In this document: piece after piece, positions 34,582 through 43,867 of the stretch
Layout: each line of letters starts with the position of its first letter
Numbering within the stretch: the first letter of the stretch is position 1
DNA from: Desulfatiglans anilini DSM 4660
Lineage (GTDB): Bacteria; Desulfobacterota; DSM-4660; Desulfatiglandales; Desulfatiglandaceae
Length of the DNA: 64,000 nucleotides
Assembly: GCF_000422285.1 (NCBI RefSeq)
Contig: NZ_AULM01000003.1
Location: forward strand, 248,001 to 312,000
Direction: 5' to 3'
Position numbers and translations under genes: made by a program
Notes under the pieces: generated by a model
Databases searched by the model: none
What the model saw: only the letters and a program-made list of their open reading frames with translations
What the model was told of the DNA's origin: nothing

Positions 34582-35363
34582 GCATCATCTTCGGCCGCAA
34601 GCGCAGGCGGCCCGACGAGCGGGATTACCTGCGCGAGGTCTTCATCCGCATGCTGCTGCACAGCGAGGAGCGCGGCCCGCATGCCTCCGGTCTGGCCTGG
34701 CTCAAGACCGACGGCAGCTACCGTATCTTCAAGCGGCCGATGCGGGCGCACGAACTGGTCTACGAGAAGCCGTTCCAGGAGCTGCTCGGGCAGGTCGACA
34801 ACGAGACCACCATCCTCATGGGCCACACCCGCTGGCGCACCCGGGGCAACGAGTTCAACAGCCGCAACAACCATCCCATCCGGGCCGGGATCGTCATCGG
34901 CACCCACAACGGCACCATCTACAACGCCGATTATCTGTTCCGCCGTCTCGGGCTGCCGCGCTACGCCGAGGTGGACAGCGAGCTGATCTTCCGCCTGGCC
35001 GACCGTTTCGCGCCCGAAGGCCCCATCGACCAGGAGGGGCTAAAGAAGGCGCTTGCCCTCTGTCGCGGCCAGATGAGCGCCGTGCTGGCCTCGCGACTCG
35101 ACCCCGGCACCATCACCGTGCTCAAGGGCAACAAGCCGCTCTGCCTGCGCATCCACCGCCAGCACCGGGTGGTGCTCTATGCCTCGGACGACGCCTTTAT
35201 CGACTTTGCCGTGGACAACGAGAAGGTTTGGCGCGAGCTGGAGGTGCCGCCCATGACCATGCTCACCATCCGCCACGCGGATGTGCGGGCCATCGAGAAC
35301 AGCGAATTCCGCTTCATACCCCAGGAGCGCAAAGGGACACTGCCCGAAGGAGCGAATGCATGA
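34566..35363 (+). CDS. Class II (Ntn) glutamine amidotransferase
   Basis: A 265-residue protein starting at ATG 34566 directly followed by Cys (M-C-G), the N-terminal nucleophile exposed after Met removal. Family features: R-G-P-H-A-S-G-L near 38-45, G-H-T-R-W-R-T near 80-86, and H-N-G-T-I-Y-N near 113-119, corresponding to the GATase class II glutaminase core. It lacks a synthase partner domain, so it would supply ammonia, or act on a glutamine amide, for a separate enzyme such as the amidoligase. The next gene overlaps by 4 nt. Confidence 0.88.
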   Translation: MCGQVGIIFGRKRRRPDERDYLREVFIRMLLHSEERGPHASGLAWLKTDGSYRIFKRPMRAHELVYEKPFQELLGQVDNETTILMGHTRWRTRGNEFNSRNNHPIRAGIVIGTHNGTIYNADYLFRRLGLPRYAEVDSELIFRLADRFAPEGPIDQEGLKKALALCRGQMSAVLASRLDPGTITVLKGNKPLCLRIHRQHRVVLYASDDAFIDFAVDNEKVWRELEVPPMTMLTIRHADVRAIENSEFRFIPQERKGTLPEGANA

Positions 35364-35884
35364 ACATTGGAGACACCGCGAAGCTGAACACAAACCCGGA
35401 AGACACTCCCGAGATCTTCCTCCGGCTCTTCGTCTACGGCACCCTGAAACGGGGCTACTGGAACCATCAACGCTTCTGCGCCCAGGCCCGCAGCATCGAA
35501 CCGGCCGTGGTTTGGGGCAGGCTCTACCACCTCCACGCCGGTTTCCCGGCCCTCGAAGTGCCGGAAGGTCTCATCCTGGCCCGGGGCAGCGTTGATCCAC
35601 TGGCCGACGCCCGCAGACAGCACGAGATCGGCACGCCGCGCTTCGGACGCCCGACCGGCGACTGGGATCTGATCCATGGGGAACTGGTGACCTTCACCGA
35701 CCCGCAACGCGACCTGCCGCCCATCGACCGGCTGGAAGGATTTTGGCCCGGTGGGCACAGCATGTACCAGCGGGTGATGGTGGCGGTGCTGTGCGGGCGT
35801 ACCTCGATTCCTGCCTGGACCTACTGGATGCCCCGTGTTGAAAACGGCACCCGTCTTGACTCCGGCGTCTGGCATCGAGCGTGA
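35360..35884 (+). CDS. Gamma-glutamylcyclotransferase (GGCT/AIG2-like)
   Basis: A 174-residue protein starting at ATG 35360. The signature F-V-Y-G-T-L-K-R-G (about residues 24-32) is the GGCT/AIG2 phosphate/substrate-binding loop. D-R-L-E-G-F (about 136-141) carries a likely acid residue, and M-Y-Q-R (about 148) follows. GGCT enzymes release 5-oxoproline from gamma-glutamyl amines, so it could remove or process a gamma-glutamyl tag made by the amidoligase. It ends the phage-side block; a promoter for the restriction operon follows. Confidence 0.85.
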   Translation: MNIGDTAKLNTNPEDTPEIFLRLFVYGTLKRGYWNHQRFCAQARSIEPAVVWGRLYHLHAGFPALEVPEGLILARGSVDPLADARRQHEIGTPRFGRPTGDWDLIHGELVTFTDPQRDLPPIDRLEGFWPGGHSMYQRVMVAVLCGRTSIPAWTYWMPRVENGTRLDSGVWHRA

Positions 35885-35918
35885 TAGAAAATAATCGGCT
35901 CAAATCGGTAAAGATCGT

Positions 35919-35948
35919 TTGACATAGCACATAGCGTCTTTGTATATT
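35919..35948 (+). promoter_or_regulatory. Sigma-70 promoter of the type I restriction operon
   Basis: TTGACA (35919-35924) and TATATT (35943-35948) separated by 18 nt, the best promoter match in the window. It lies 97 nt upstream of the HTH gene. A dyad GGGAGAG (35967-35973)/CTCTCCC (35985-35991) in the leader could be an attenuator or binding site. Confidence 0.78.
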
Positions 35949-36044
35949 GATGGAGTTTTTTAACCTGGGAGAGGTGCGTCCAGTCTCTCCCGTTTCGCCT
36001 CTGGCGGACGTTGCAAACAACCAAAGCGCCCGTGGAGCAAGAGA

Positions 36045-36260
36045 ATGAACGAGATGGAAGACCGCTGGTTATCAATAACCGAGATTTGCAAGTACCTCGG
36101 GGTCAGCAACGACACCGTTTACAAGTGGATCGACAAGCATGGTATGCCCGCCCACCGCATGGGTCGTCTTTGGAAGTTCAAGAAGGACGAAGTGGACGCG
36201 TGGGTCAAGGCTGGCGGCGCGGCCGAGCCTGCGGAAACCGACAAGAAGCGCAAGGAGTAA
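36045..36260 (+). CDS. Excisionase/MerR-type HTH protein of the restriction operon
   Basis: A 71-residue DNA-binding protein. L-S-I-T-E-I-C-K-Y-L-G-V-S-N-D-T-V-Y-K-W-I near residues 9-29 is the HTH_17/excisionase winged-helix pattern, with R-M-G-R-L-W-K-F-K-K as the wing. A lysine-rich tail follows. Similar small HTH proteins often precede hsdM in type I operons, likely controlling expression. It is the first gene after the promoter. Confidence 0.85.
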   Translation: MNEMEDRWLSITEICKYLGVSNDTVYKWIDKHGMPAHRMGRLWKFKKDEVDAWVKAGGAAEPAETDKKRKE

Positions 36261-36269
36261 TAACGGGCT

Positions 36270-38402
36270 ATGAACCATGTGATCCACAACAGCATCGTGA
36301 ATTTTATCTGGGGTATCGCCGACGACGTGTTGCGCGATGTCTACGTGCGCGGCAAATACCGCGACGTGATCCTGCCCATGACGGTCATCCGCCGCCTCGA
36401 CGCGCTTTTGGAGCCGAGCAAGGAAAAAGTCCTCGGCATGAAGAAGCAGCTCGACGGGGCCGGGATTGCCAACCAGCACGCCGCGCTCTGCCAGGCTGCA
36501 GGCGAGGCCTTTTACAACGTCTCGCCCTTTACCCTGCGTGACCTGAAGAACCGCGCCAAGCAACAACAGCTCAAGGCCGATTTCGAAGCTTATCTGGACG
36601 GCTTTTCACCCAACGTCCAGGAGATTCTCGACAAGTTCAAGTTTCGCAACCAGATCCCCACGTTGATCGAGGCCGACATCCTCGGCCACCTGATCGAGAA
36701 GTTTCTCGACGGCCGCGTCAATCTGAGCCCCAAGCCGGTGCAGGACGTGGACGGAAACGAACTTCTCCCGGCGCTCGACAACCACTCCATGGGCACCATC
36801 TTCGAGGAGCTGATCCGCCGCTTCAACGAGGAGAACAACGAAGAGGCCGGAGAGCACTTCACGCCCCGCGACGTGGTCAAGCTCATGGCCGATCTGATCT
36901 TCCTGCCGGTGGCCGACGATATCGAGTCGGGCACCTACCTTGTCTATGACGGAGCCTGCGGCACCGGCGGAATGCTGACAGTGGCTGAAGAGCGCTTGGC
37001 CGAATTGGCCGAAAGCCACGGCAAGGACGTCTCCATTCACCTGTTCGGCCAGGAGGTGCAGCCGGAAACCTACGCCATCTCCAAGGCCGACCTGCTGCTC
37101 AAAGGCGAAGGGGCCGAGGCAGAGAATATGAAGTACGGCTCCACGCTCTCCAGCGATGCCTTCCCGTCGCAGGAATTCGATTTCATGCTCTCCAATCCGC
37201 CCTATGGCAAGAGCTGGAAGACCGACCTGGAGCGCCTGGGCGGCAAGGGCGATATCAAGGACCCGCGCTTTGTCACCCAGCACGGTGGCGACCCGGAATA
37301 CAAGATGATCACCCGCTCCTCGGACGGGCAGCTCATGTTCCTGGTCAATAAGCTCTCCAAGATGAAGCACACTACCCGCCTCGGTAGCCGCATCGCCGAA
37401 GTCCACAACGGCTCGTCGCTCTTCACCGGCGACGCCGGTCAGGGCGAGAGCAATGTCCGCCGCTGGATCATCGAGAACGACTGGCTGGAGGCCATCATCG
37501 CCCTGCCGGAGAACACGTTCTACAACACCGGCATCGCCACCTACATCTGGGTGCTGACCAACCGCAAGTCTGATACGCGCCGGGACAAGGTTCAGCTCAT
37601 CGACGCCACCGAATGGTACGTGCCGCTGCGGCGCAACCTCGGCAAGAAGAACTGCGAGTTCTCCGAGGAACACATCCGCGCCATCTGCGACCTGGTGGTC
37701 AATCCGGTCGAGACCGGGAAATCCAAGATCTTCCCCAACGAGGCCTTCGGCTACTGGAAGGTGACGGTGGATCGTCCGCTGCGTCTTGCCGTTGATCTGA
37801 GCCCGGCCCGGCTGGGTCGGTTCGAGCGGGCCTGCGCCAAGGCCAAGGAAGAGCCGCTGGCCAACCTGGCCCGCCGCGTGGCCAAGACGCTTGGAGCCGG
37901 TCCGCACCTGGATTTCAACGCCTTCGTGGATGCCTGCGACACCGATGCCGACAAGCACGGTGTCAAGCTCACCGCCAAGCGCAAGAAGCTGCTGCAGAGC
38001 GACCTCTGCGACACCAGCGAGGACGCCGCGCCGGTGCTGAAGAAGGTCCACAAGCCGGGCAAGACCACGCCCGACCCCATCCACGGCCTATTCGAGGCCG
38101 AGGTGGTCGGCAAACACTGCGTGGTTGAATACGAGCCGGATACCGCCCTGCGCGACACCGAACAGGTGCCGCTGCTGGAAGAAGGCGGCATCGAGGCGTT
38201 CTTCCAGCGCGAGGTGCTGCCCTACACCCCGGACGCCTGGATCGACCCGGGCAAGACACTGGTGGGCTACGAGATCTCCTTCACCCGCCATTTCTACCGG
38301 CCCGCGCCCATGCGCACCCTGGATGAAATCAAGGCCGATATCTACGCCCTGGAGCAGGAGACCGAAGGCCTTCTGGAACAGATTGTCGGGGAGGCTGAGT
38401 GA
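36270..38402 (+). CDS. hsdM: Type I restriction-modification DNA methyltransferase HsdM
   Basis: A 710-residue N6-adenine methyltransferase that modifies sites chosen by HsdS. The N-terminal helical domain is followed by the AdoMet motif D-G-A-C-G-T-G-G-M-L (about residues 228-237) and the catalytic N-P-P-Y (about 309-312). T-P-R-D-V-V near 198 is the usual pre-motif. It is about 200 residues longer than classical HsdM; the extra C-terminal region contains a charged segment. It overlaps hsdS by 1 nt. Confidence 0.93.
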   Translation: MNHVIHNSIVNFIWGIADDVLRDVYVRGKYRDVILPMTVIRRLDALLEPSKEKVLGMKKQLDGAGIANQHAALCQAAGEAFYNVSPFTLRDLKNRAKQQQLKADFEAYLDGFSPNVQEILDKFKFRNQIPTLIEADILGHLIEKFLDGRVNLSPKPVQDVDGNELLPALDNHSMGTIFEELIRRFNEENNEEAGEHFTPRDVVKLMADLIFLPVADDIESGTYLVYDGACGTGGMLTVAEERLAELAESHGKDVSIHLFGQEVQPETYAISKADLLLKGEGAEAENMKYGSTLSSDAFPSQEFDFMLSNPPYGKSWKTDLERLGGKGDIKDPRFVTQHGGDPEYKMITRSSDGQLMFLVNKLSKMKHTTRLGSRIAEVHNGSSLFTGDAGQGESNVRRWIIENDWLEAIIALPENTFYNTGIATYIWVLTNRKSDTRRDKVQLIDATEWYVPLRRNLGKKNCEFSEEHIRAICDLVVNPVETGKSKIFPNEAFGYWKVTVDRPLRLAVDLSPARLGRFERACAKAKEEPLANLARRVAKTLGAGPHLDFNAFVDACDTDADKHGVKLTAKRKKLLQSDLCDTSEDAAPVLKKVHKPGKTTPDPIHGLFEAEVVGKHCVVEYEPDTALRDTEQVPLLEEGGIEAFFQREVLPYTPDAWIDPGKTLVGYEISFTRHFYRPAPMRTLDEIKADIYALEQETEGLLEQIVGEAE

Positions 38403-39823
38403 TGAAGCTGGCCCCTTATCCAGAATACAAAGACGCGGGAGTGAGCTGGGTCGGGAGCATTCCAGCACATTGGCCTGAGATGCGGGCAAAGTATTACTTC
38501 AAAGAGATTGATGATCGCTCCCAAACAGGCGATGAAGAAATGCTCTCGGTGTCTCACATCACGGGAGTGACTCCCCGCAGCCAGAAGAACGTGACCATGT
38601 TCAAGGCCGAGTCGAATGTCGGTCAGAAACGTTGCCAACCCGGCGATCTGATCATCAATACGATGTGGGCCTGGATGTCTGCATTGGGCGTCTCGAACCA
38701 TGCTGGAATTGTGAGTCCTGCCTATGGTGTTTACCGACCAAGAAGCAACCAGGATTACGACTACTACTATCTCGACAGCCTGTTGCGGATTGGAGGATAT
38801 CGCTCGGAATACATTTGCCGGTCAACGGGCATTCGCTCTTCCCGGCTCAGGCTCTATCCCGATAAATTTCTGAGCATGCCGGTGGTCTGCCCTCCTCAGG
38901 AAGAGCAGCAAACCATCGCACGATTCCTGAAGGCACAAGACCGCTTGTTCCGAAAATTTATCCGCAACAAACGGCGGTTCATCGAACTGCTCAAGGAGCA
39001 GAAGCAGAACGTCATCAACCAGGCCGTGACCCGGGGGCTCAATCCCAACGTCAAACTCAAGCCCAGCGGCGTGGAATGGATCGGAGATATTCCGGAGCAT
39101 TGGGATGCCAGACGGCTCCGCACGCTGGCGGCGGTCAGGGCAAGTGGCGTCGACAAGAACACGAACGAGGACGAAGTCCCGGTCCTGCTCTGCAACTACG
39201 TGGACGTTTACAAGAACGACCGCATCACCGCCGCTATCGATTTCATGAAGGCCACGGCCACGCCGGAAGAGATTCGCGCTTTTGAGCTGAAAGCGGGCGA
39301 CGTAATCATCACCAAGGACTCCGAAAGTTGGGACGACATCGCCATTCCCACTTTCGTGCCCGAGGCTCTTCCCGGCATCGTTTGCGCCTATCACTTGGCC
39401 TTGATCCGACCGTTCTCAGGTGAAATCGAAGGCGAGTTTCTGTTCAGGGCATTCTCATCCGACCCAGTGGCAGACCAGTTCCGGATTGCCGCTACCGGCG
39501 TGACCCGCTTTGGCTTGGCGCAAGGTGCAATCAAGGGGGCGTTCTTCCCGCTCCCGCCGTTGGAGGAACAGCGGGCGATTATTGCTCACATCAATGAGAA
39601 GTGCGCCGAGATAAGCCAGGCGATTTCAAGGGCCGAGCGTGAGATCGAATTGATGCGCGAATACCGCACCCGACTGATTTCCGATGTGGTCACCGGTCAG
39701 GTGGATGTGCGCGGCATCGAGGTGCCAGAGATTGCCGACGAAGAGCTGCTGTCGCTGGATGAGGACACCGCCGATGCCGATGACGTGATTGATGACGAGG
39801 GGGACATGGATGAAACCGACTGA
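38402..39823 (+). CDS. hsdS: Type I restriction specificity subunit HsdS
   Basis: A 473-residue protein starting at ATG 38402 (TGATG overlap with hsdM). Two target-recognition domains (about residues 1-170 and 215-400) are separated by conserved helices. G-V-S-W-V-G-S-I-P-A-H-W near the N-terminus and G-V-E-W-I-G-D-I-P-E-H-W near 225 are the repeated starts of the two halves. The tail is acidic, D/E-rich. It defines a bipartite DNA site not readable here. It overlaps the nuclease gene by 14 nt. Confidence 0.93.
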   Translation: MKLAPYPEYKDAGVSWVGSIPAHWPEMRAKYYFKEIDDRSQTGDEEMLSVSHITGVTPRSQKNVTMFKAESNVGQKRCQPGDLIINTMWAWMSALGVSNHAGIVSPAYGVYRPRSNQDYDYYYLDSLLRIGGYRSEYICRSTGIRSSRLRLYPDKFLSMPVVCPPQEEQQTIARFLKAQDRLFRKFIRNKRRFIELLKEQKQNVINQAVTRGLNPNVKLKPSGVEWIGDIPEHWDARRLRTLAAVRASGVDKNTNEDEVPVLLCNYVDVYKNDRITAAIDFMKATATPEEIRAFELKAGDVIITKDSESWDDIAIPTFVPEALPGIVCAYHLALIRPFSGEIEGEFLFRAFSSDPVADQFRIAATGVTRFGLAQGAIKGAFFPLPPLEEQRAIIAHINEKCAEISQAISRAEREIELMREYRTRLISDVVTGQVDVRGIEVPEIADEELLSLDEDTADADDVIDDEGDMDETD

Positions 39824-40853
39824 CAAAACCCCAAAAAACAGCCTCGGCAAACCGCAGGACTACCCGGGCCTGCTGACCGAGATCAAGGAGCGCATCCGCT
39901 CCGCCCAGTATGAAGCCCTCAAGGCGGTCAACAAGGAGCTGGTCGGCCTGTACTGGGATATCGGCCGGATGATCGTGGAGCGGCAGGATGTTGAAGGCTG
40001 GGGCAAGGCGGTGGTGGAACAGCTCGCCGCCGATCTGCGGACGGAGTTTCCCGGCGTGGGCGGTTTCTCGTCCTCCAACCTCTGGCGGATGAAAGCCTTT
40101 TTCGAGGCGTACACCGGCCTGGAAAAACTCGCACCACTGGTGCGAGAAATCGGCTGGAGCCACAACCTGGCCATCCTGGAGCGCTGCAAGGACCCGCTGG
40201 AGCGGGAATTCTATCTGCGCATGACCCGCAAGTTCGGCTGGTCCAAGAATGTCCTCATTCACCAGATCGACAACCAGAGCTATGAAAAATCCCTGCTGGG
40301 CCAGACCAACTTCGACCAGGCGCTGACGCCGGAACTTCGCGCCCAGGCCAAGCTGGCGGTGAAGGACGAATACACCTTCGATTTTCTGGAACTGGGCGAG
40401 GAACACAGCGAGCGGGAGCTGGAGCGGGCGCTCATCGCCCGGATCGAGGATTTCCTCCGGGCCATGGGCGGCATGTTCGCCTTCATGGGCAGCCAATACC
40501 GGCTGGAGGTGGACGGCAAAGAGTTTTTCATCGACCTCTTGTTGTTTCACCGCCGTCTGCGCTGCCTTGTCGCCATTGAATTGAAAGTCGGCGAGTTCCT
40601 GCCGGAGTTCGTCGGCAAGATGCAGTTTTATCTGGCGGCTCTGGACCGGCAGGTCCGCCAGGAGGACGAGAACCCCTCCATCGGCATCATCCTGTGCAAG
40701 GAGAAGAGCCGCACGATTGTGGAATACGCCCTGCACGACGCCCGCAAGCCCATCGGCGTGGCCACCTATGAAATCACCAAGACCCTGCCCAAGGCGCTGA
40801 AAGGCCAACTGCCGTCGCCGAAGGACATCGCCCATTTGCTGGAGGATCTATGA
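39810..40853 (+). CDS. DUF1016 (YhcG-like) PDDEXK nuclease
   Basis: A 347-residue protein; ATG 39810 is chosen for its GAGGGGG. The N-terminal helical DUF1016_N domain includes V-G-L-Y-W-D-I-G (about residue 43) and L-R-x-E-F-P-G-V. The PDDEXK core is F-F-I-D-L-L-L-F-H near 236 and C-L-V-A-I-E-L-K-V-G near 248. YhcG proteins occur in defense islands and are proposed nucleases; insertion between hsdS and hsdR suggests an accessory of this restriction system. The ATG overlaps the HsdR start on the same ATGA pattern. Confidence 0.9.
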   Translation: MKPTDKTPKNSLGKPQDYPGLLTEIKERIRSAQYEALKAVNKELVGLYWDIGRMIVERQDVEGWGKAVVEQLAADLRTEFPGVGGFSSSNLWRMKAFFEAYTGLEKLAPLVREIGWSHNLAILERCKDPLEREFYLRMTRKFGWSKNVLIHQIDNQSYEKSLLGQTNFDQALTPELRAQAKLAVKDEYTFDFLELGEEHSERELERALIARIEDFLRAMGGMFAFMGSQYRLEVDGKEFFIDLLLFHRRLRCLVAIELKVGEFLPEFVGKMQFYLAALDRQVRQEDENPSIGIILCKEKSRTIVEYALHDARKPIGVATYEITKTLPKALKGQLPSPKDIAHLLEDL

Positions 40854-43800
40854 AACCGACCGACACCAGCGAAAAGGGCCTGGAGTCCATCATCGTCGCG
40901 TCCCTCGTGGAGGAGGCCGGATACGTTCAGGGCGACCCGCAGGACTACGACCGGGAACACGCTGTCGACCGGGCCAAGTTGCTGCAATTCCTCTCCGCCA
41001 CCCAGCCCGACACCTATGAGGCTCTTGGCATCGACGAGGAAGGCGGCTCTTCCAATCCTCGGCGCACCCAATTCCTGCACCGCCTGCAGGGCGAGATCGC
41101 CAAGCGCGGCGTGGTAGACGTGCTGCGCGGCGGCATCAAGCACGGCCCGGCCCATGTGGACCTTTTCTACGGCACGCCGACGCCAGGCAATGTGAAGGCG
41201 GCCGAGCGGTTCGCGGCCAACATCTTCAGCGTCACCCGCCAGTTACGCTACAGCCGCAATGAGACTGCGCTCTCCCTCGACATGGCCGTGTTCATCAACG
41301 GCCTGCCCATCGCCACCTTCGAACTCAAGAACAAACTCACCAAGCAGACGGTGCTTGATGCCGTGCAGCAGTACCAGCGCGACCGCGACCCGAAGGAGCT
41401 GCTGTTCCAGTTCGGCCGCTGCGTCGTCCATTTTGCCGTGGACGATCACGAGGTGCGTTTCTGCACCCACCTCAAGGGCAAGGGCTCGTGGTTTCTGCCG
41501 TTCGACAAAGGCTACAACGACGGCGCTGGCAATCCGCCCAACCCGGCCGGGCTCGCCACCGACTACCTGTGGAAGGAGACCCTCTCCAAAGAGGGCCTGA
41601 CCGATATCCTGGAAAACTACGCCCAGGTGGTGGAGGAAAAGGACGAGAAGACCGGCAAAAAGAGGTACAAGCAAATCTTCCCTCGCTACCACCAGTTAAA
41701 GGTGGTGCGCATGCTGCTGGCCAATGCCGCCGAGAGCGGCATCGGCAGGCGCTACCTGATCCAGCACTCGGCGGGCAGCGGCAAGAGCAACTCTATCGCC
41801 TGGCTGGCGCACCAGCTTGTGGGGCTGGAACACGAGAGCAAGGCGTTGTTCGATTCGGTCATCGTGGTCACCGACCGACGGGTGCTCGACAAACAGATCC
41901 GCGACACCATCAAGCAGTTCGCCCAGGTTTCCGCCACCGTCGGCCATGCCGAGCATTCCGGCGACCTGCGCCGCTTCCTCAAGGCCGGTAAGAAAATCAT
42001 CATCACCACGGTGCAGAAGTTCCCGTTCATCCTCGATGAGATCGGCGATGAACACCGCAAGAGCAAATTCGCCATCATCATCGACGAGGCCCATTCCAGC
42101 CAGGGCGGCAAAACCACCGCCGCCATGAACATGGCCGTTGCGGAAAAGCCGGGTGAATACAAGGCGGAATGGGATGAACTGGATACCGAGGACAAGATCA
42201 ACAAGATCATGGAAGGCCGGAAGATGGTGACCAACGCCAGCTACTTCGCCTTCACCGCGACCCCAAAGAACAAGACCCTGGAGATCTTCGGCGAGCCGGA
42301 CCCGCAGCCGGACGGCACCGTGAAGCACCACCCGTTCCACAGCTACACCATGAAGCAGGCCATCCAGGAGGGCTTCATCCTCGATGTGCTTAAGAACTAC
42401 ACCCCGGTGGAGAGCTACTACCGCCTGGCCAAGACAGTGGAGGACGATCCGCTCTTCGACGCCAACAAGGCCCAGAAAAAGCTGCGCCGCTATGTGGAGT
42501 CCCATGAGCACGCCATCCGCGAGAAGGCGGAGATCATGGTGGACCACTTCCACGCCCAGGTGATCGGCCACCGCAAGATCGGCGGCCATGCCCGGGCCAT
42601 GGTCATTACCAACGGCATCGAGCGGGCCATCCAGTATTTCCACGCCTTCAGGGACTACCTCAAGGAGTGCAAGAGCCCTTACGAGCCCATCGTGGCTTTT
42701 TCCGGGGAGCACGACTTTTCACATAAAGATTGGGGCGGCAAGAAAGTGACCGAAGCGACGCTGAACGGCTTCCCCAGCAGCCAGATCCCGGACAAGGTGC
42801 AACAGGACCCGTACCGCTTCCTGATCGTCGCCGACAAGTTCCAGACCGGCTACGACGAACCGCTGCTGCACACCATGTACGTGGACAAGGCGCTCTCCGG
42901 CATCAAGGCGGTGCAGACCCTCTCGCGACTCAATCGCGCCCATCCGCAAAAGCACGACACCTTTGTGCTCGATTTCTACAACGACTCGGAGACCATCCAG
43001 AAGTCGTTCGAGCCCTATTACCGCACCACCATCCTCAGTGACGAGACCGACCCCAATAAGCTGCACGACCTGAAGTCGGATCTGGACGGCTACCAGGTCT
43101 ATTCGCAGGCGCAAATCGACGATCTGGTGGGACTCTACCTGAACGGCGCGGACCGCGACAAGCTCGACCCGATCCTGGACGCATGCGTGGCCACCTACAA
43201 TGCCGATCTCGACGAAGACGGACAGGTGGACTTCAAGGGCAAGGCCAAGGCCGTCGTGCGCACCTACGGTTTTCTGTCCTCGATTCTGGCGTACTCGAAT
43301 GCCGACTGGGAAAAGCTGTCGATCTTTCTGAATTTCCTGATCCCGAAACTCCCCGCGCCCAAGGAAGAGGATCTGTCCCGGGGCATCCTGGAGGCCATCG
43401 ACATGGACAGCTACCGTGTCGAGGTGAAAACCAGCCTGAAGATAGGCCTTCCGGATCAGGATGCCGAAATCGGACCGGTGCCGACCAGCGGTGGTGGCCG
43501 CAAACCGGAACCGGAGCTGGACCAACTGAGCAACATCATCAAGGCGTTCAACGACCAGTTCGGCAACATCGATTGGAAGGACGGCGACAAGATCCGCAAG
43601 GTCATTGCCGAGGAGATCCCAGCCAAGGTAGCAGCGGACGCGGCCTACCAGAACGCCATGAAGAACAACGATAAGAAGACCGCCCGGATCGAGCACGACG
43701 CCGCGCTGCAACGCGTCATGATCGACCTCTTGTCCGACCACACCGAGCTGTTCAAGCAGTTCAGCGACAACCCGTCGTTCAAGAAATGGCTGGGCGACAC

Positions 43801-43867
43801 CATCTTCGGCGTGACCTATCAGCAACAGGCCGAACAATCCGCAACGGGGGCGAGCCATGGACGTTAG
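40850..43867 (+). CDS. hsdR: Type I restriction endonuclease HsdR
   Basis: A 1005-residue motor/nuclease subunit. The PDDEXK core lies near residues 140-160 (V-F-I-N-G-L-P-I-A-T-F-E-L-K-N). Walker A H-S-A-G-S-G-K-S is near 306, DEAH (A-I-I-I-D-E-A-H-S-S) near 410, and S-x-x-T-A-T-P follows (F-A-F-T-A-T-P-K-N). Helicase motifs V-VI are near 662-690 (F-Q-T-G-Y-D-E-P). It cuts DNA lacking methylation at a distance after translocation. It starts with ATGAAACCGAC, as the preceding gene does, which may reflect a duplicated start region. It overlaps the next gene by 11 nt. Confidence 0.95.
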   Translation: MKPTDTSEKGLESIIVASLVEEAGYVQGDPQDYDREHAVDRAKLLQFLSATQPDTYEALGIDEEGGSSNPRRTQFLHRLQGEIAKRGVVDVLRGGIKHGPAHVDLFYGTPTPGNVKAAERFAANIFSVTRQLRYSRNETALSLDMAVFINGLPIATFELKNKLTKQTVLDAVQQYQRDRDPKELLFQFGRCVVHFAVDDHEVRFCTHLKGKGSWFLPFDKGYNDGAGNPPNPAGLATDYLWKETLSKEGLTDILENYAQVVEEKDEKTGKKRYKQIFPRYHQLKVVRMLLANAAESGIGRRYLIQHSAGSGKSNSIAWLAHQLVGLEHESKALFDSVIVVTDRRVLDKQIRDTIKQFAQVSATVGHAEHSGDLRRFLKAGKKIIITTVQKFPFILDEIGDEHRKSKFAIIIDEAHSSQGGKTTAAMNMAVAEKPGEYKAEWDELDTEDKINKIMEGRKMVTNASYFAFTATPKNKTLEIFGEPDPQPDGTVKHHPFHSYTMKQAIQEGFILDVLKNYTPVESYYRLAKTVEDDPLFDANKAQKKLRRYVESHEHAIREKAEIMVDHFHAQVIGHRKIGGHARAMVITNGIERAIQYFHAFRDYLKECKSPYEPIVAFSGEHDFSHKDWGGKKVTEATLNGFPSSQIPDKVQQDPYRFLIVADKFQTGYDEPLLHTMYVDKALSGIKAVQTLSRLNRAHPQKHDTFVLDFYNDSETIQKSFEPYYRTTILSDETDPNKLHDLKSDLDGYQVYSQAQIDDLVGLYLNGADRDKLDPILDACVATYNADLDEDGQVDFKGKAKAVVRTYGFLSSILAYSNADWEKLSIFLNFLIPKLPAPKEEDLSRGILEAIDMDSYRVEVKTSLKIGLPDQDAEIGPVPTSGGGRKPEPELDQLSNIIKAFNDQFGNIDWKDGDKIRKVIAEEIPAKVAADAAYQNAMKNNDKKTARIEHDAALQRVMIDLLSDHTELFKQFSDNPSFKKWLGDTIFGVTYQQQAEQSATGASHGR

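Noticed and set aside
1-35884. Extracellular contractile injection system (tailocin or eCIS) instead of phage
   Set aside because: A capsid-like gene and head-completion genes lie upstream of the tail genes, and there is no AAA+ ATPase typical of eCIS; a full myovirus-type prophage fits better.
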